DNA from: an uncultured Gammaproteobacteria bacterium
GTDB lineage: Bacteria; Pseudomonadota; Gammaproteobacteria; JAADHQ01
Assembly (NCBI GenBank): GCA_947258755.1
Contig: CAMYJO010000021.1
Coordinates: 1-64,000 of the forward strand
DNA length: 64,000 nt
Direction of reading: 5' to 3'
Shown here: one piece after another, positions 21,408 through 31,723 of the stretch
How the letters are laid out: the number at the start of each line of letters is the position of its first letter
Numbering within the stretch: position 1 is the first letter of the stretch
Notes under the pieces: generated by a model
What the model was told of the DNA's origin: nothing
Database searches by the model: none
Seen by the model: only the letters and a program-made list of their open reading frames with translations
Position numbers and translations under genes: made by a program

Positions 21408-22379
21408 ATGACAAAACACGATTTCATAAGCCTGGGCCGGGCCGTCCTCGAGACCGAGGCACAATCCATCCACGACCTGATCAAGCGTCTTGACCAGGCA
21501 TTTCATCAGGCCTGTGAATTGATGCTGGTTTGCGAAGGCCGAATTGTTGTCATCGGCATGGGTAAATCCGGTCATATTGGCGGCAAGATCGCCGCCACCC
21601 TGGCCAGCACCGGCAGCCCGGCCTTTTTTGTCCATCCGGGCGAGGCCAGTCATGGCGACATGGGCATGATCACATCCAAGGATGTGGTCCTGGCATTATC
21701 AAACTCAGGCGAGACTGCCGAAATCCTGACCATCCTGCCATTGATCAAACGTCTGAATACGCCCTTGATCAGCCTGACCGGCAATCCGAAATCCGAATTA
21801 TCGCGCGCGGCCGATGTCAACCTTGACGTCAGTGTCAGCAATGAAGCCTGCCCGCTGGACCTGGCCCCCACTTCCAGCACTACCGCAACACTGGCCATGG
21901 GCGACGCCCTTGCCATCGCCCTACTGGAGGCCCGTGGTTTTACCGCCGAAGACTTTGCCCGCTCGCATCCGGGGGGCAGCCTGGGGCGTAAACTGTTGCT
22001 GCACGTCGAGCAGATTATGCATACGGATGACAGCATTCCATCCGTCTTGGACAATGCCGTACTCGGTGAAGCTTTGCTGGAAATGACACGCAAGAGCATG
22101 GGCATGACGGCGATAGTCGATGAACACAGTGGCATCGTCGGCATCTTCACCGATGGCGACCTGCGCCGGACTCTGGATCTTGGCCTCGACATTCATAATA
22201 CGCCAATCAGAGATGTCATGACTGCCAATAGTAAGGTCGTCAGAAAAGAAATACTCGCCGCCGAGGCACTGCAAATTATGGACAGCCATAAGATTAATGC
22301 ACTGCTGGTTGAGGATGAAAATCACCGCTTGATTGGCGCCCTGAATATGCATGATTTATTACGCGCCGGCGTGGTCTAA
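21408..22379 (+). CDS. kdsD: D-arabinose-5-phosphate isomerase
   Basis: SIS domain GMGKSGHIGGKIAATLASTG, HPGGSLGRKLLLHVEQIM, CBS pair. Confidence 0.96.
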   Translation: MTKHDFISLGRAVLETEAQSIHDLIKRLDQAFHQACELMLVCEGRIVVIGMGKSGHIGGKIAATLASTGSPAFFVHPGEASHGDMGMITSKDVVLALSNSGETAEILTILPLIKRLNTPLISLTGNPKSELSRAADVNLDVSVSNEACPLDLAPTSSTTATLAMGDALAIALLEARGFTAEDFARSHPGGSLGRKLLLHVEQIMHTDDSIPSVLDNAVLGEALLEMTRKSMGMTAIVDEHSGIVGIFTDGDLRRTLDLGLDIHNTPIRDVMTANSKVVRKEILAAEALQIMDSHKINALLVEDENHRLIGALNMHDLLRAGVV

Positions 22380-22415
22380 GAAGAAAAATAGCGCCCGATA
22401 CAATGGAAAAAACTG

Positions 22416-22946
22416 ATGAAAGATATATTAGATAAAGCCAAAAATATTAAAATCGTTATTTTTGATGTCGATGGTGTATTGACGGATGGCTCTCTGCTTA
22501 TCGGTGACGATGGACAGGAATACAAGGCCTTCAATTCACGTGACGGCCATGGCATGAAAATGCTGCAAAAAACAGGCGTCGAAATTGCAATCATTACGGG
22601 ACGTACTTCTGAAGTCGTCAAACACCGCATCAAGGACCTGGGTATCAAAATTGTTTACCAGGGCCAACACGACAAGACCATAGCCTTTAATGACCTACTG
22701 CAAAGCAAACAACTGACTGCAGCAGAATGCGCCTACGTCGGCGATGATGTGGTCGACTTGCCGGTCATGAGCCAGGTCGGCCTGGCCATTGCCGTTCAGG
22801 ATGCACACCCGATGGTAATAAAACACTCGCATTGGCAAACACCCTCCGCTGGCGGCCGAGGGGCTGGCCGAGATGTTTGCGAGATGATCATGGAAGCCAA
22901 AGGCAGTCTGCAAGCAGAATTGGACAGCTACCTGCATAAAGACTGA
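22416..22946 (+). CDS. kdsC: 3-deoxy-D-manno-octulosonate 8-phosphate phosphatase
   Basis: IFDVDGVLTDGSLLIGDDGQEYKAFNSRDGHGMKML. Confidence 0.96.
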   Translation: MKDILDKAKNIKIVIFDVDGVLTDGSLLIGDDGQEYKAFNSRDGHGMKMLQKTGVEIAIITGRTSEVVKHRIKDLGIKIVYQGQHDKTIAFNDLLQSKQLTAAECAYVGDDVVDLPVMSQVGLAIAVQDAHPMVIKHSHWQTPSAGGRGAGRDVCEMIMEAKGSLQAELDSYLHKD

Positions 22947-23518
22947 TGACTCGCCTACGCACCTTTCTGTTACTGGTCCTCATCAGTGTCATCGTCACTG
23001 CCAGTATACAGTTGAGCGAAAAAATCACCGAACAGGCCCTGCCACCCGACAGTAGCCTGAGCAAGGACGAAATTGATTATAGTATCGAGGATTTCAACCT
23101 GTCGCTGCTGGACAAGGAAGGTATAATGCAATATCACCTAAATGCCGTCAGCATGCTACACTACAAAAAAAGTGATCAGACAATATTAAAGGAACCCAAA
23201 CTGGAACTGCTACGCACCCCGGGAGAACAATGGCAAATGCTTGCTCGGGAAGGTCAGATTAGCCCGCGCGGCAAAGATCTGTTACTACAGGGAAAGGTCA
23301 GTATTACACGCGCAGCGACAGCGACACAGGAAGCCTTAATTATGACGACAGAAAGCCTGAATATAAGCACCAGCACTAACACGGTGAACACGGAAGACAA
23401 TATTTATTTAAAAGGTGATGGCATAAAATTGCAGGCCAAAGGGTTATTTATCGATATTAACCAGGAATTGATTCAACTCCTTGCAAATGTAAAAGTAAGC
23501 TATGATCCTCAACGTTAA
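22946..23518 (+). CDS. lptC: LPS export protein LptC
   Basis: Single N-terminal TM and LptC-like domain; between kdsC and lptA. Confidence 0.87.
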   Translation: MTRLRTFLLLVLISVIVTASIQLSEKITEQALPPDSSLSKDEIDYSIEDFNLSLLDKEGIMQYHLNAVSMLHYKKSDQTILKEPKLELLRTPGEQWQMLAREGQISPRGKDLLLQGKVSITRAATATQEALIMTTESLNISTSTNTVNTEDNIYLKGDGIKLQAKGLFIDINQELIQLLANVKVSYDPQR

Positions 23519-24032
23519 ATCCCTGAAGCTAATAATCTGCATGTCCTATCTAGGCCTGTGCACAAATGCCCTGGCATTAGAGTCTGATAGTAAACAGCCC
23601 ATTAATGTAGAAGCGGACCGTGCAAGCATCAATAAAAAAACCGGCACCAGCACCTACAGCGGAAATGTCGTCGTGCAACAAGGCAGCCTGAAAATTACAG
23701 CTGATAAACTAACGGTCTATACCCGTAAGGGCAAGCTGGATAAAATGCAGGCACAGGGACAACCTGTCGCATTCAGTCAACGCACTGATAGAAACAATAA
23801 AAATATTTCCGCCATAGCCGGTCGCATGACTTTTGAGGCCGTCAACAACATAATTATATTCGAACAGGGCGCTGAATTAAGTCAGGGCGCTAATACATTT
23901 TCAAGCAACCGTATTATATACAACATGGACAAGGATACCGTCGATGCCGGCAAAAAAAGTGGTGGTGACCGAGTCACGATCACCATTCAACCTGCGGATG
24001 ATACCAACGCCAACCGAAAAAGCATGCCTTAA
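23502..24032 (+). CDS. lptA: LPS transport periplasmic protein LptA
   Basis: [41 protein letters not shown]. Confidence 0.93.
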   Translation: MILNVKSLKLIICMSYLGLCTNALALESDSKQPINVEADRASINKKTGTSTYSGNVVVQQGSLKITADKLTVYTRKGKLDKMQAQGQPVAFSQRTDRNNKNISAIAGRMTFEAVNNIIIFEQGAELSQGANTFSSNRIIYNMDKDTVDAGKKSGGDRVTITIQPADDTNANRKSMP

Positions 24033-24757
24033 TGACCCAACTACGTACTGCGAATCTGGTCAAACGTTATAAGAACAGAACCATTGTTGATAATGTCAGT
24101 ATGACCGTCAACACCGGCGAGGTCGTTGGCCTGCTCGGCCCCAATGGTGCCGGCAAAACCACCACTTTTTATATGATTGTGGGTCTGATACCGACTGACC
24201 AGGGACAGATCTTTATTGATGACCAGGATATTGCCAGTCTACCCATGCATGCCAGGGCAAGAAGCGGCATTGGTTACCTGCCCCAGGAAGCCTCCGTATT
24301 TCGCAAGCTAAGTGTCGCCGACAATATCATGGCCGTCCTGCAATTACGTCAAGACCTGAGTCCACATGAGCGTGAAACAGAAATGGAGAAATTGCTCATG
24401 GATCTACACATCAGCCACATCAGGGATAATACCGGTATCAGCCTGTCTGGCGGAGAACGCCGCCGTGCAGAAATTGCCCGCGCCCTGGCCATGAATCCAG
24501 CGTTTATTCTTCTCGATGAACCCTTCGCCGGCGTTGACCCGATATCGGTTGTCGATATCCAGCAGATTATCAAACAGCTGCGCGACCTTGGCATCGGCAT
24601 ATTAATCACCGATCACAATGTACGCGAAACCCTGGGGATCTGCACTTCCGCCTATATATTAAGTGAAGGGCAGATCATCGCCGCCGGCGAGCCCGAATCC
24701 ATTCTTAATAATCAACAGGTTAGAGAAGTATATCTGGGTCATGACTTTTCTCTGTGA
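24032..24757 (+). CDS. lptB: LPS export ABC transporter ATP-binding protein
   Basis: [33 protein letters not shown]. Confidence 0.96.
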   Translation: MTQLRTANLVKRYKNRTIVDNVSMTVNTGEVVGLLGPNGAGKTTTFYMIVGLIPTDQGQIFIDDQDIASLPMHARARSGIGYLPQEASVFRKLSVADNIMAVLQLRQDLSPHERETEMEKLLMDLHISHIRDNTGISLSGGERRRAEIARALAMNPAFILLDEPFAGVDPISVVDIQQIIKQLRDLGIGILITDHNVRETLGICTSAYILSEGQIIAAGEPESILNNQQVREVYLGHDFSL

Positions 24758-24892
24758 GAGCATAGCTATCATCATGACCGACAACAGTTATTGACCCTGG
24801 CGGCCGCTAATAGAGAAAGAGCCCATTGAATAAATACTGTAATATTTCACTCAGGAAATATAATTAAAAATAAATACGTAATCTACCTGCAC

Positions 24893-24908
24893 TGGCATAA
24901 TAAATGCA
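24893..24908 (+). promoter_or_regulatory. Candidate sigma-54 (-24/-12) promoter upstream of rpoN
   Basis: TGGCAT-AATAA-ATGCA keeps the GG and GC dinucleotides at the spacing of TGGCAC-N5-TTGCA; 57 nt before the rpoN ATG. Confidence 0.45.
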
Positions 24909-24964
24909 GTAAAATATTAGCTAAAGTAGTTAAACATTTTGCGGTCGAACTTAAGCTTTAGAAT

Positions 24965-26449
24965 ATGAAACAATCACTCTATCTTGGTCATGAACAACGC
25001 TTGCACATGACCCCCCAGTTGCAACAGGCCATTAAACTGTTACAGCTATCTACTATCGATCTGCAAATGGAAATTCAAAATGTCCTTGAATCCAACTTCA
25101 TGTTGGAAGTGGCTGAAGAAGATACTGAGAATAGTAGCAGCACGGAGAACGATACTAACGAAGCTGCCAAAGAAGCCAGCGAAACACAATCAGCAACAGA
25201 AACATCCGAGCTGACCAACAAAGATGAAATGCCTGATGAGTTACCGACAGACAGTAATTGGGACGATGTCTATGACGGTTCAACCTCTTACTCTCAACCT
25301 GCCAGCAATGAACAGCAGGAGCAATGGGAAGGGACAAATCCGGCAGGTGAGAGCCTGCATGAACACCTCACGTGGCAGATGCAACTAACCCCATTTTCGG
25401 ACACTGATCGCGCCATCGCCATGTCGATTATCGATTCGATCGATGAAGACGGTTATCTGTATATTCCCCTTGAAGATATTCATCAGGGGATCATTCAGAA
25501 TATAAGTGAGGATGAAGAGACGATCGGCATTGACGAAGTCGAAGCCGTTTTGCGCCGCATCCAGCAGTTTGATCCACTCGGCGTCGCTGCCCGTGACCTC
25601 AAGGAATGCCTATTTGTGCAGCTACAACACCTTGCTAGCGACACGCCACACTTAAAGGTAGCCATTGAGTTGGTACAAAACTATCTTGACGCCTTGGCTT
25701 CACGTGACTTCAAGCGCATTATGCGGCAACTACATATCAGCCAGGATGTGCTGATGGAAGCAATTCAACTCATCCAGACCCTTGACCCTAAGCCGGGATC
25801 CACTGTTTCACCGGCCACCCCGGAATACATTATCCCTGATGTCGTAGTAAAGAAAAAAAACGGTAAATGGACCGTAGATCTAAATCCGGATACCATGCCA
25901 AAAATTCGCATCAACCAGCAATATGCCGGCATGATCCGGCGAACCGATAACAGTGATGACACCAACTCTCTCAGGAATCACCTACAAGAAGCTCGCTGGT
26001 TTCTAAAGAGCCTGCAAAGTCGTAATGAAACCCTGCTCAAGGTGGCACGTTGCATCGTCGAACGTCAACGCGGCTTCCTTGATTATGGCGAAGAAGCCAT
26101 GCGCCCTCTGGTATTGAGAGATATCGCTGAAGCAGTAGAAATGCATGAATCAACCATCTCCCGCGTAACGACACAAAAATATATGCATACCCCTAATGGC
26201 ATCTTCGAATTCAAGTACTTCTTCTCGAGTCACGTTAACACGACTGAAGGCGGCGTGTGCTCTGCCACTGCCATACGTGCAATCATCAAAAAATTAATAG
26301 CCGCTGAAAGTCCTGAAAAACCCCTGAGTGACAGCAAACTAGCTGATCTATTAATGAAACAGGGAATCAAAGTGGCGCGTAGAACTGTGACCAAATACCG
26401 TGAGGCCATGTTGCTACCCTCTTCTAATGAACGCAAGCGACTGGCATAA
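24965..26449 (+). CDS. rpoN: RNA polymerase factor sigma-54
   Basis: MKQSLYLGHEQRLHMTPQLQQAIKLLQLST and ARRTVTKYREAMLLPSSNERK RpoN box. Confidence 0.98.
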   Translation: MKQSLYLGHEQRLHMTPQLQQAIKLLQLSTIDLQMEIQNVLESNFMLEVAEEDTENSSSTENDTNEAAKEASETQSATETSELTNKDEMPDELPTDSNWDDVYDGSTSYSQPASNEQQEQWEGTNPAGESLHEHLTWQMQLTPFSDTDRAIAMSIIDSIDEDGYLYIPLEDIHQGIIQNISEDEETIGIDEVEAVLRRIQQFDPLGVAARDLKECLFVQLQHLASDTPHLKVAIELVQNYLDALASRDFKRIMRQLHISQDVLMEAIQLIQTLDPKPGSTVSPATPEYIIPDVVVKKKNGKWTVDLNPDTMPKIRINQQYAGMIRRTDNSDDTNSLRNHLQEARWFLKSLQSRNETLLKVARCIVERQRGFLDYGEEAMRPLVLRDIAEAVEMHESTISRVTTQKYMHTPNGIFEFKYFFSSHVNTTEGGVCSATAIRAIIKKLIAAESPEKPLSDSKLADLLMKQGIKVARRTVTKYREAMLLPSSNERKRLA

Positions 26450-26471
26450 AAACCTAACCAAGGAGTTTAAA

Positions 26472-26768
26472 ATGCAAATCAACCTTACTGGACATCATGT
26501 AGATCTAACTGATTCCCTTCGTGACTATGTTGAATCCAAGTTGGAAAAACTCGAGCGGCATTTTGATCAAGTTGTAGATGTGCATGTGATTTTAAGTGTT
26601 GAAAAACTCAGGCAGAAAGCAGAGGCCACAGTACACCTAAGCGGTACCAACTTATATGCGGATGACACTCAGGAAGATATGTATGCCGCCATTGATGGTC
26701 TTATAGACAAGCTTGATAGGCAAGTTAAAAAACATAAAGAAAAAATAACCAACCACCATCGTAGATAA
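26472..26768 (+). CDS. hpf: Ribosome hibernation promoting factor (short HPF)
   Basis: MQINLTGHHVDLTDSLRDYVESKLEKLERHFD; start internal to the listed ORF, after aaggag. Confidence 0.95.
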   Translation: MQINLTGHHVDLTDSLRDYVESKLEKLERHFDQVVDVHVILSVEKLRQKAEATVHLSGTNLYADDTQEDMYAAIDGLIDKLDRQVKKHKEKITNHHRR

Positions 26769-26788
26769 TCAGCTTATAGCAGACGCCC

Positions 26789-27256
26789 ATGAAAATATCA
26801 GACCTTATCGCACTAGAACGAATCAGTTGCGATAACAACTCCAAGAGCAAGAAGAAAGTCCTGGAGGCATTGAGTGCACTATTGGTTGCAGACACACCTG
26901 ATGTCAGCCAAGATGAAATATTCAAAAGCCTTATCAGTCGCGAAAGACTGGGTAGCACCGGGCTTGGGCATGGCGTTGCATTACCCCATGCCCGACTACC
27001 CGGTAGAGAGCAGGCCATTGGCGCATTCATTAAACTGGAAAAGGGAGTTGATTTCGATGCGATTGACAACCAGCCAACAGATTTGCTGTTCAGCCTGCTG
27101 GTACCAGACCATTTTACCGATGAACACCTGGATATTCTTGCGCAACTAGCCAAGACATTCAGTGACGAGACGTTTTGCGATGCACTCCGAAAGAGTGATA
27201 CCGAGGAGGAATTATTCAAACTCCTTAGTGGCCAGCACACCAGTTCCGCAGCATGA
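26789..27256 (+). CDS. ptsN: PTS IIA-like nitrogen regulatory protein PtsN
   Basis: RERLGSTGLGHGVALPHARLPG with conserved His. Confidence 0.95.
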   Translation: MKISDLIALERISCDNNSKSKKKVLEALSALLVADTPDVSQDEIFKSLISRERLGSTGLGHGVALPHARLPGREQAIGAFIKLEKGVDFDAIDNQPTDLLFSLLVPDHFTDEHLDILAQLAKTFSDETFCDALRKSDTEEELFKLLSGQHTSSAA

Positions 27257-28203
27257 CTACCATCGCCGTACATGAACTCGTCAGCCAGTTACATAGTCGT
27301 ATCACACTGGAATGGGTAGCAGGCGGGCAAGGCGGTCAGCGGGCAATCAAATCAACGAGCTACGATAACAGGAACAACATAGTGTTGGTTGGCCATCTCA
27401 ATATTATTCACCCCAATAGAATCCAGGTGCTCGGAAAAACTGAACTCGACTACCTGGAAAAGCTGGGCAAGAATTCGCACGATGATACGGTCAATCAACT
27501 TTTTTCCCAGGAATTGACAGCCATGGTCCTGATCACTGATGGCTTACCAGTGCCACGTGAATTCCGCTCATCAGCTGACCGACTTGGCATTTCTCTGCTA
27601 AGCTGCCAGGCTAATAGCCAAGAAGTCATCAACCACCTGCAATACCTACTTGGATCAGTACTCGCCAACACTACTATTATCCATGGCGTTTTTATGGACG
27701 TCATGGGCAGCGGTGTATTGCTGACTGGTGAAAGCGGCATCGGCAAGAGTGAACTGGCCCTTGACCTGATCAGTCGTGGCCATCGCCTGATAGCAGACGA
27801 CGCACCCGAATTTTCCAAAATTGCACCAGACATTATCAACGGCACTTGCCCTGAAATGCTGCGCGAATTTCTTGAGGTGCGAGGACTGGGCATATTAAAT
27901 GTTCGCGCACTATTCGGCGACAGCGCTATCAAAATCAGCAAATACCTACGCCTGGTCATCGATCTGGAAGTTATGACCGATGAGCAACTACACCATGTTG
28001 ACCGACTGCGTGGCGCAAAACGAAATCGCAAGATATTAGGGATCAATGTCCCTGAAGTAAGCCTACCCGTGGCCCCTGGACGTAATCTGGCTATCGCTGT
28101 GGAAACTGCAGTACGAAACCACATTCTGATAGAAAAAGGCTATGATGCAGCGGAAGATTTCATTAATCGCCAGAACAACGCTACACAGAAGAACAGCCAA
28201 TGA
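27253..28203 (+). CDS. hprK: HPr kinase/phosphorylase
   Basis: GESGIGKSELALDLISRGHRLIADD and EVRGLGILNVRALFGDSAI signature. Confidence 0.96.
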   Translation: MTTIAVHELVSQLHSRITLEWVAGGQGGQRAIKSTSYDNRNNIVLVGHLNIIHPNRIQVLGKTELDYLEKLGKNSHDDTVNQLFSQELTAMVLITDGLPVPREFRSSADRLGISLLSCQANSQEVINHLQYLLGSVLANTTIIHGVFMDVMGSGVLLTGESGIGKSELALDLISRGHRLIADDAPEFSKIAPDIINGTCPEMLREFLEVRGLGILNVRALFGDSAIKISKYLRLVIDLEVMTDEQLHHVDRLRGAKRNRKILGINVPEVSLPVAPGRNLAIAVETAVRNHILIEKGYDAAEDFINRQNNATQKNSQ

Positions 28204-29057
28204 AACTGATTATAATAAGTGGCTTGTCCGGTTCAGGTAAAAGTATTGCGCTCAATACGCTTGAAGATCTGGACTACTACTGTATCGATAATATGCCCAT
28301 CGGCATGCTACCCTCCCTGACCGAACAGCTGACCAATAACTGGGACGATACAAACAACATGATCGCTGTAGGCATCGATGCTAGAAACATTCGCCAGGAC
28401 CTGGAAAATTTCCCGCAGTGCATAGAGGACATAAAGTCATCCGGAATGGATATAGAAGTAATATATCTGGAAGCCAATGACAGCGCCTTGTTAAAACGCT
28501 TCAGCGAGACTAGACGCAAACACCCACTGACCAACGAAGAACGATCCCTGGCCGACGCCATTAAACTGGAGCGCCAGCTGATTTACCCAATTGCTGCACA
28601 GGCTAATCTGCACATAGACACTACGCATACCAACATCTACCAATTACGTGACATGATACGTAACAGAGTCATCAATGAACCGACCGAATCCATGTCGCTT
28701 TTATTTCAGTCTTTCGGCTTCAAGCATGGCACCCCGAGCGATGCTGACTTTATTTTTGATATGCGCTGCCTGCCTAACCCTCACTGGGAAACCTCATTAC
28801 GGCCACTAACAGGGATGGATACCAAGGTCATTGAGTACCTTGAAAAACAGGCTTGGGTTACCGAAATGAAACAGAATCTGATCGATTTCCTTGATACCTG
28901 GATACCAAGGTATGAACAGGAAAACCGCAACTACATGACTGTCGCCATTGGTTGCACTGGCGGCCAACATCGATCAGTATATATGGTAGAAGCCGTCGCA
29001 GATTATTTTAAAGGATTGCGTAGCAACATCATGGTTAGGCACAGGGAATTATCATGA
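28200..29057 (+). CDS. rapZ: RNase adapter RapZ
   Basis: ISGLSGSGKSIALNTLEDLDYYCIDNMP; GCTGGQHRSVYMVEAVADYF. Confidence 0.97.
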   Translation: MKLIIISGLSGSGKSIALNTLEDLDYYCIDNMPIGMLPSLTEQLTNNWDDTNNMIAVGIDARNIRQDLENFPQCIEDIKSSGMDIEVIYLEANDSALLKRFSETRRKHPLTNEERSLADAIKLERQLIYPIAAQANLHIDTTHTNIYQLRDMIRNRVINEPTESMSLLFQSFGFKHGTPSDADFIFDMRCLPNPHWETSLRPLTGMDTKVIEYLEKQAWVTEMKQNLIDFLDTWIPRYEQENRNYMTVAIGCTGGQHRSVYMVEAVADYFKGLRSNIMVRHRELS

Positions 29058-29440
29058 GCGTAGGCATTTTCATCATCACCCATAACGATATTGGCCAACA
29101 ATTACTGGAGACAGCCAGAGTCATGCTCGGCACATGTCCGCTGGAATCCACGAGCCTTTCAATACCCAGCGATTGCGCTTTGGAGACATCGATTGCAGAA
29201 GCGAAACTGATTATAAACAAGCTCGATAGCGGCGATGGTGTTCTTGTTCTGACCGATATGTTTGGCTCAACTCCAAGCAATATTGCCAACCGTCTTAGTA
29301 ATAATAATTCTGTAACCGTTATATCCGGTGTAAACCTGCCTATGTTGATCCGTGTATTAAATTATCCGCGCTTGAATCTGAAGCAACTCGCTGAAAAGGC
29401 GTATTCAGGCGGACATGACGGCATTATGATTTGCAAATAG
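29054..29440 (+). CDS. PTS mannose-family IIA component
   Basis: VGIFIITHNDIGQQLLETA, LVLTDMFGSTPSNIANRL. Confidence 0.93.
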   Translation: MSVGIFIITHNDIGQQLLETARVMLGTCPLESTSLSIPSDCALETSIAEAKLIINKLDSGDGVLVLTDMFGSTPSNIANRLSNNNSVTVISGVNLPMLIRVLNYPRLNLKQLAEKAYSGGHDGIMICK

Positions 29441-29443
29441 ACC

Positions 29444-29713
29444 ATGATTGAAAAACAGGTTCACATCATAAACAAACTTGGCCTGCATGCCCGCGCCGCA
29501 GCCAAATTTGTCACCCTGGCATCAAGCTTTACAAGCAATGTCTATTTAAGCAAAGGCCCGCAGAAAGTAAATGGCAAGAGTATTATGGGTGTCATGATGC
29601 TGGCCGCATCCAAAGGCACCCAACTGACATTGAGCGCATCGGGAATTGATGAAGAGCTGGCCACTAACGAACTGGATGCTTTGATTCAGAACCGCTTTGG
29701 TGAAAATGAATAG
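29444..29713 (+). CDS. HPr family phosphocarrier protein
   Basis: NKLGLHARAAAKFV (His15 site) and KSIMGVMMLAA (Ser46-type site). Confidence 0.95.
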   Translation: MIEKQVHIINKLGLHARAAAKFVTLASSFTSNVYLSKGPQKVNGKSIMGVMMLAASKGTQLTLSASGIDEELATNELDALIQNRFGENE

Positions 29714-29860
29714 ATTATAAAAGTATCCAGCTGACTGTTTAAGGACGAGAATGACCAAGACACAGATAACAGTTGTCCATTTATTTTCGCAGACAGATAC
29801 TGCTCTGCCCAACTGTTTCATGTCAGACATAAGCTCAAGCAACATCATCGGTGGACAAAC

Positions 29861-31609
29861 ATGACCCTGGCAATCAAAGGTATCGCTGTCTCACGGGGTG
29901 TAGCCATGGGTCGCACGCACCTCCTCGAAAGAGGGCGTCCAGATATTGCCGAAACCTGCATACCCCACGAACATCTAGAAGATGAAATTGCACGCCTACA
30001 TCGTGCAATTGATATTGCCAACATGCAGCTGCGACAAATACAGGAAAAAATACCCCGGTCTACAGCCACTAATATCGCCGCCTTTATTGATACACACTTA
30101 CTCATGCTCAATGACCCTGCCCTGTCAGATGCTCCAGTCGAAATCATGCGATCACGCTCATGCAGTGCTGAATGGGCACTTAAGCTGCAACTAGACAGCC
30201 TGGTCAGAGTTTTTGATGAAATGAATGACCCCTACCTGAAGACACGCCGAGATGATGTCATTCACGTTGTTGATCGGATTCTGCGCATCCTTACTAATAT
30301 GAATGAAGAACTACCTCTTCACGATGGCGCACAATTTCTGCAAAACCGCATAGTGGTGGCAGATGATCTGACCCCGGCCGATATCGTGCTACTGCAACAC
30401 CAGGGTATGATTGCATTCATTACCGAATCTGGCGGCCCGCTCTCACACACAGCAATACTCGCACGCAGCCTCAAACTCCCAGCCATCGTCGGTATTCGCC
30501 ACGCCAAACGTTATCTCCTCAATGATGAGGATATTATTATTGATGGTGATCAGGGCATCGTCCTGAGCAAAGCTACTGCGCCAATCAAAACCTATTACGA
30601 AGATAAGCAACGATCCTCCCGCCAACACTATTCTCGCCTCAACAATCTAAAAAGCAAGCCCACCTTAAGCCTAGATAATATAACCGTTCAACTGCATGCC
30701 AATGCCGAACTACCAGAAGACATGCAAACACTGCGAGACACCAATGTAGATGGCATCGGCTTATTTCGTTCAGAATACCTGTTTATGAACAGGGACGACC
30801 TCCCTGATGAAGAGGAGCAGTTTAACGCTTACAGCAAAATAGTATCAGCAATGAGTGGCAAACCCGTCACCATACGCACACTCGACCTCGGAGCCGACAA
30901 GGCCTTAAAAAATATGCAACAATCTGAATGCCCTACCAACCCCGCATTGGGACTACGGGCCATCAGACTCTGCCTCAAGGACCCGGGGCTATTCATGCCA
31001 CAACTGCGTGCGATACTACGCGCCTCGGCAATAGGCCCAGTACGCCTGATGATCCCGATGTTGTCGAGCACTGAAGAAATTCTGCAGGTGATCAACATTG
31101 TTGATAACATTAAGATGGAATTGCGCAGGCTAAAGATCGACTATGACGAAAATATACCGGTTGGCGGCATGATAGAAGTACCTGCAGCAGCCATCACATC
31201 ACATCTGTTTGCCCGCCATCTTGATTTTCTATCAATAGGCACGAATGATTTGATCCAGTACACACTGGCTATCGATCGTATCGATGAAGACGTCAATTAT
31301 CTATATAAACCCAGCCACCCATCGGTTCTATTTTTGATCCGAAAGATCATAGAAGCAGGCGAAAATGCCGGCATACCGGTCGCCATGTGCGGGGAAATGG
31401 CTGGCGACCCTGAATATACACGTCTACTACTAGGCTTGGGCCTACGTGAATTCAGCATGCAACCCAACGCAATCCTCGAGGTGAAAAATATTATCAATCA
31501 TTCCCGAATTTCAACACTTGAATCAGCCAGCCTCGATGTGCTTCAGTGTGAACATGCCGACGAGTCACTCACACTAATTCAGGCCATCAATTCACAGCAA
31601 CATCAATGA
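29861..31609 (+). CDS. ptsI: Phosphoenolpyruvate-protein phosphotransferase (Enzyme I)
   Basis: ITESGGPLSHTAILARSLKLPAIVG; FLSIGTNDLIQYTLAIDR. Confidence 0.96.
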   Translation: MTLAIKGIAVSRGVAMGRTHLLERGRPDIAETCIPHEHLEDEIARLHRAIDIANMQLRQIQEKIPRSTATNIAAFIDTHLLMLNDPALSDAPVEIMRSRSCSAEWALKLQLDSLVRVFDEMNDPYLKTRRDDVIHVVDRILRILTNMNEELPLHDGAQFLQNRIVVADDLTPADIVLLQHQGMIAFITESGGPLSHTAILARSLKLPAIVGIRHAKRYLLNDEDIIIDGDQGIVLSKATAPIKTYYEDKQRSSRQHYSRLNNLKSKPTLSLDNITVQLHANAELPEDMQTLRDTNVDGIGLFRSEYLFMNRDDLPDEEEQFNAYSKIVSAMSGKPVTIRTLDLGADKALKNMQQSECPTNPALGLRAIRLCLKDPGLFMPQLRAILRASAIGPVRLMIPMLSSTEEILQVINIVDNIKMELRRLKIDYDENIPVGGMIEVPAAAITSHLFARHLDFLSIGTNDLIQYTLAIDRIDEDVNYLYKPSHPSVLFLIRKIIEAGENAGIPVAMCGEMAGDPEYTRLLLGLGLREFSMQPNAILEVKNIINHSRISTLESASLDVLQCEHADESLTLIQAINSQQHQ

Positions 31610-31723
31610 TCGTTATAAGAGTAATAGTTAAATATTTATAAAATTCTGACCAAGGATAGACCTGCCAGTTGAATCTGGTTACACTCTTGGGCGAGCAAGC
31701 TATTAATATTAGAGCCTTGACCC

